Origin: Actinomycetes bacterium
GTDB taxonomy: Bacteria; Actinomycetota; Acidimicrobiia; Acidimicrobiales; Microtrichaceae
Length of the DNA stretch: 5,418 nt
Direction of reading: 5' to 3'
Assembly: GCA_023423215.1 (NCBI GenBank)
Contig: JAFAFZ010000013.1
Location: 1-5,418, forward strand
Below the pieces are notes generated by a model. That model had not been told where the DNA came from. It did no database searches and saw nothing but the letters and a program-made list of their open reading frames with translations. Positions 5,190 through 5,418 of this stretch are shown here, in pieces. The first letter of the stretch is position 1; every line of letters begins with the position of its first letter. A program made the position numbers and the translations under genes.

Positions 5190-5418
5190 GTGACCAGCTC
5201 CGCCCCCACCGAACGGACCCGATCGACGCCGGGCCGGGCGGAGCGGACCCGATCGCCGCGGCCCCCGTCGACCTTGGCCGCGGACCCGGTGCGCGTCGCG
5301 CTGACGGTCGCCGTGGGCCCCGTCGTCGCCGCCGCACTCGTCCTCGTGCTCGACCCGGCCCCCGCCCTCGCAGTCGCGATCCTCGCCGTCGGGATCGCCG
5401 CGGCGGTCTGGGTGACGT
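5190..5418 (+). CDS. Small-residue-rich membrane protein, N-terminal fragment
   Basis: An open reading frame from GTG at 5190 that runs off the right edge after 76 complete codons. The first 33 residues are hydrophilic and Arg/Thr/Pro-rich and contain ERTRS twice (8-12 and 18-22). Two hydrophobic segments follow: about 36-54 (ALTVAVGPVVAAALVLVLD region) and about 59-75 (ALAVAILAVGIAAAVWV), separated by a DPAP turn, suggesting a multi-pass or hairpin membrane protein with an N-terminal cytoplasmic tail. Codon third positions are almost all G or C, as expected for a real gene here. It is divergent from cysS across 55 bp. No family can be named from this fragment. The start depends on the promoter-like TAGCCT just upstream. 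Confidence 0.65.
   Translation, partial: MTSSAPTERTRSTPGRAERTRSPRPPSTLAADPVRVALTVAVGPVVAAALVLVLDPAPALAVAILAVGIAAAVWVT
5211..5255 (+). repeat. Pair of 15-bp direct repeats, 30-bp period
   Basis: GAACGGACCCGATCG (5211-5225) and GAGCGGACCCGATCG (5241-5255) differ at one base. They lie in the hydrophilic N-terminal part of the membrane-protein reading frame and encode ERTRS twice. The 30-bp offset keeps the frame, so this looks like a small in-frame duplication. Confidence 0.7.

Noticed and set aside
5135..5209. Upstream GTG at 5209 as the cysS start
   Set aside because: It adds 25 Arg/Gly-rich residues before the usual MxRLYD-type N-terminus and would overlap the start of the divergent gene.

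Overview
The window is GC-rich (roughly 70%) with strong G/C preference at third codon positions. It carries a cysS gene, a FadE-type acyl-CoA dehydrogenase, TANNNT-type -10 hexamers placed directly before start codons, and GC-rich terminator hairpins without U-tracts. Together these suggest a high-GC actinomycete-type bacterium. An Acidimicrobiia-like lineage is possible, but this rests on general impression and not on a marker gene.

Layout, left to right. (1) Positions 1-1115, minus strand: an acyl-CoA dehydrogenase whose C-terminus lies beyond the left edge. (2) Positions 1116-1316: a divergent intergenic region holding two tandem operator-like sites over a candidate -10 box for the dehydrogenase. 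(3) Positions 1317-2405, plus strand: a 362-residue protein with an N-terminal Xre/Cro-like helix-turn-helix, one transmembrane segment and a long acidic/proline-alanine tail. (4) Positions 2534-3703, plus strand: a 389-residue secreted protein, probably a lipoprotein, of unknown function. (5) Positions 3704-3775: a large hairpin between convergent stops, a likely bidirectional terminator. (6) Positions 3776-5134, minus strand: complete cysteinyl-tRNA synthetase. (7) Positions 5135-5189: a 55-bp divergent promoter region with a 14-bp perfect palindrome and two mirrored -10 boxes, each 6-7 nt from a start codon. (8) From 5190, plus strand: the start of a small-residue-rich membrane protein cut by the right edge.

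The dehydrogenase (fatty-acid or related acyl-CoA oxidation) and cysS (translation) are ordinary genes with no visible functional link. The only pair that could work together is the membrane-anchored HTH protein and the downstream secreted protein: same strand, 128 bp apart, both with exported domains and neither with an assigned function. The evidence for a joint system is positional only. No mobile element, CRISPR array, tRNA or rRNA was seen.
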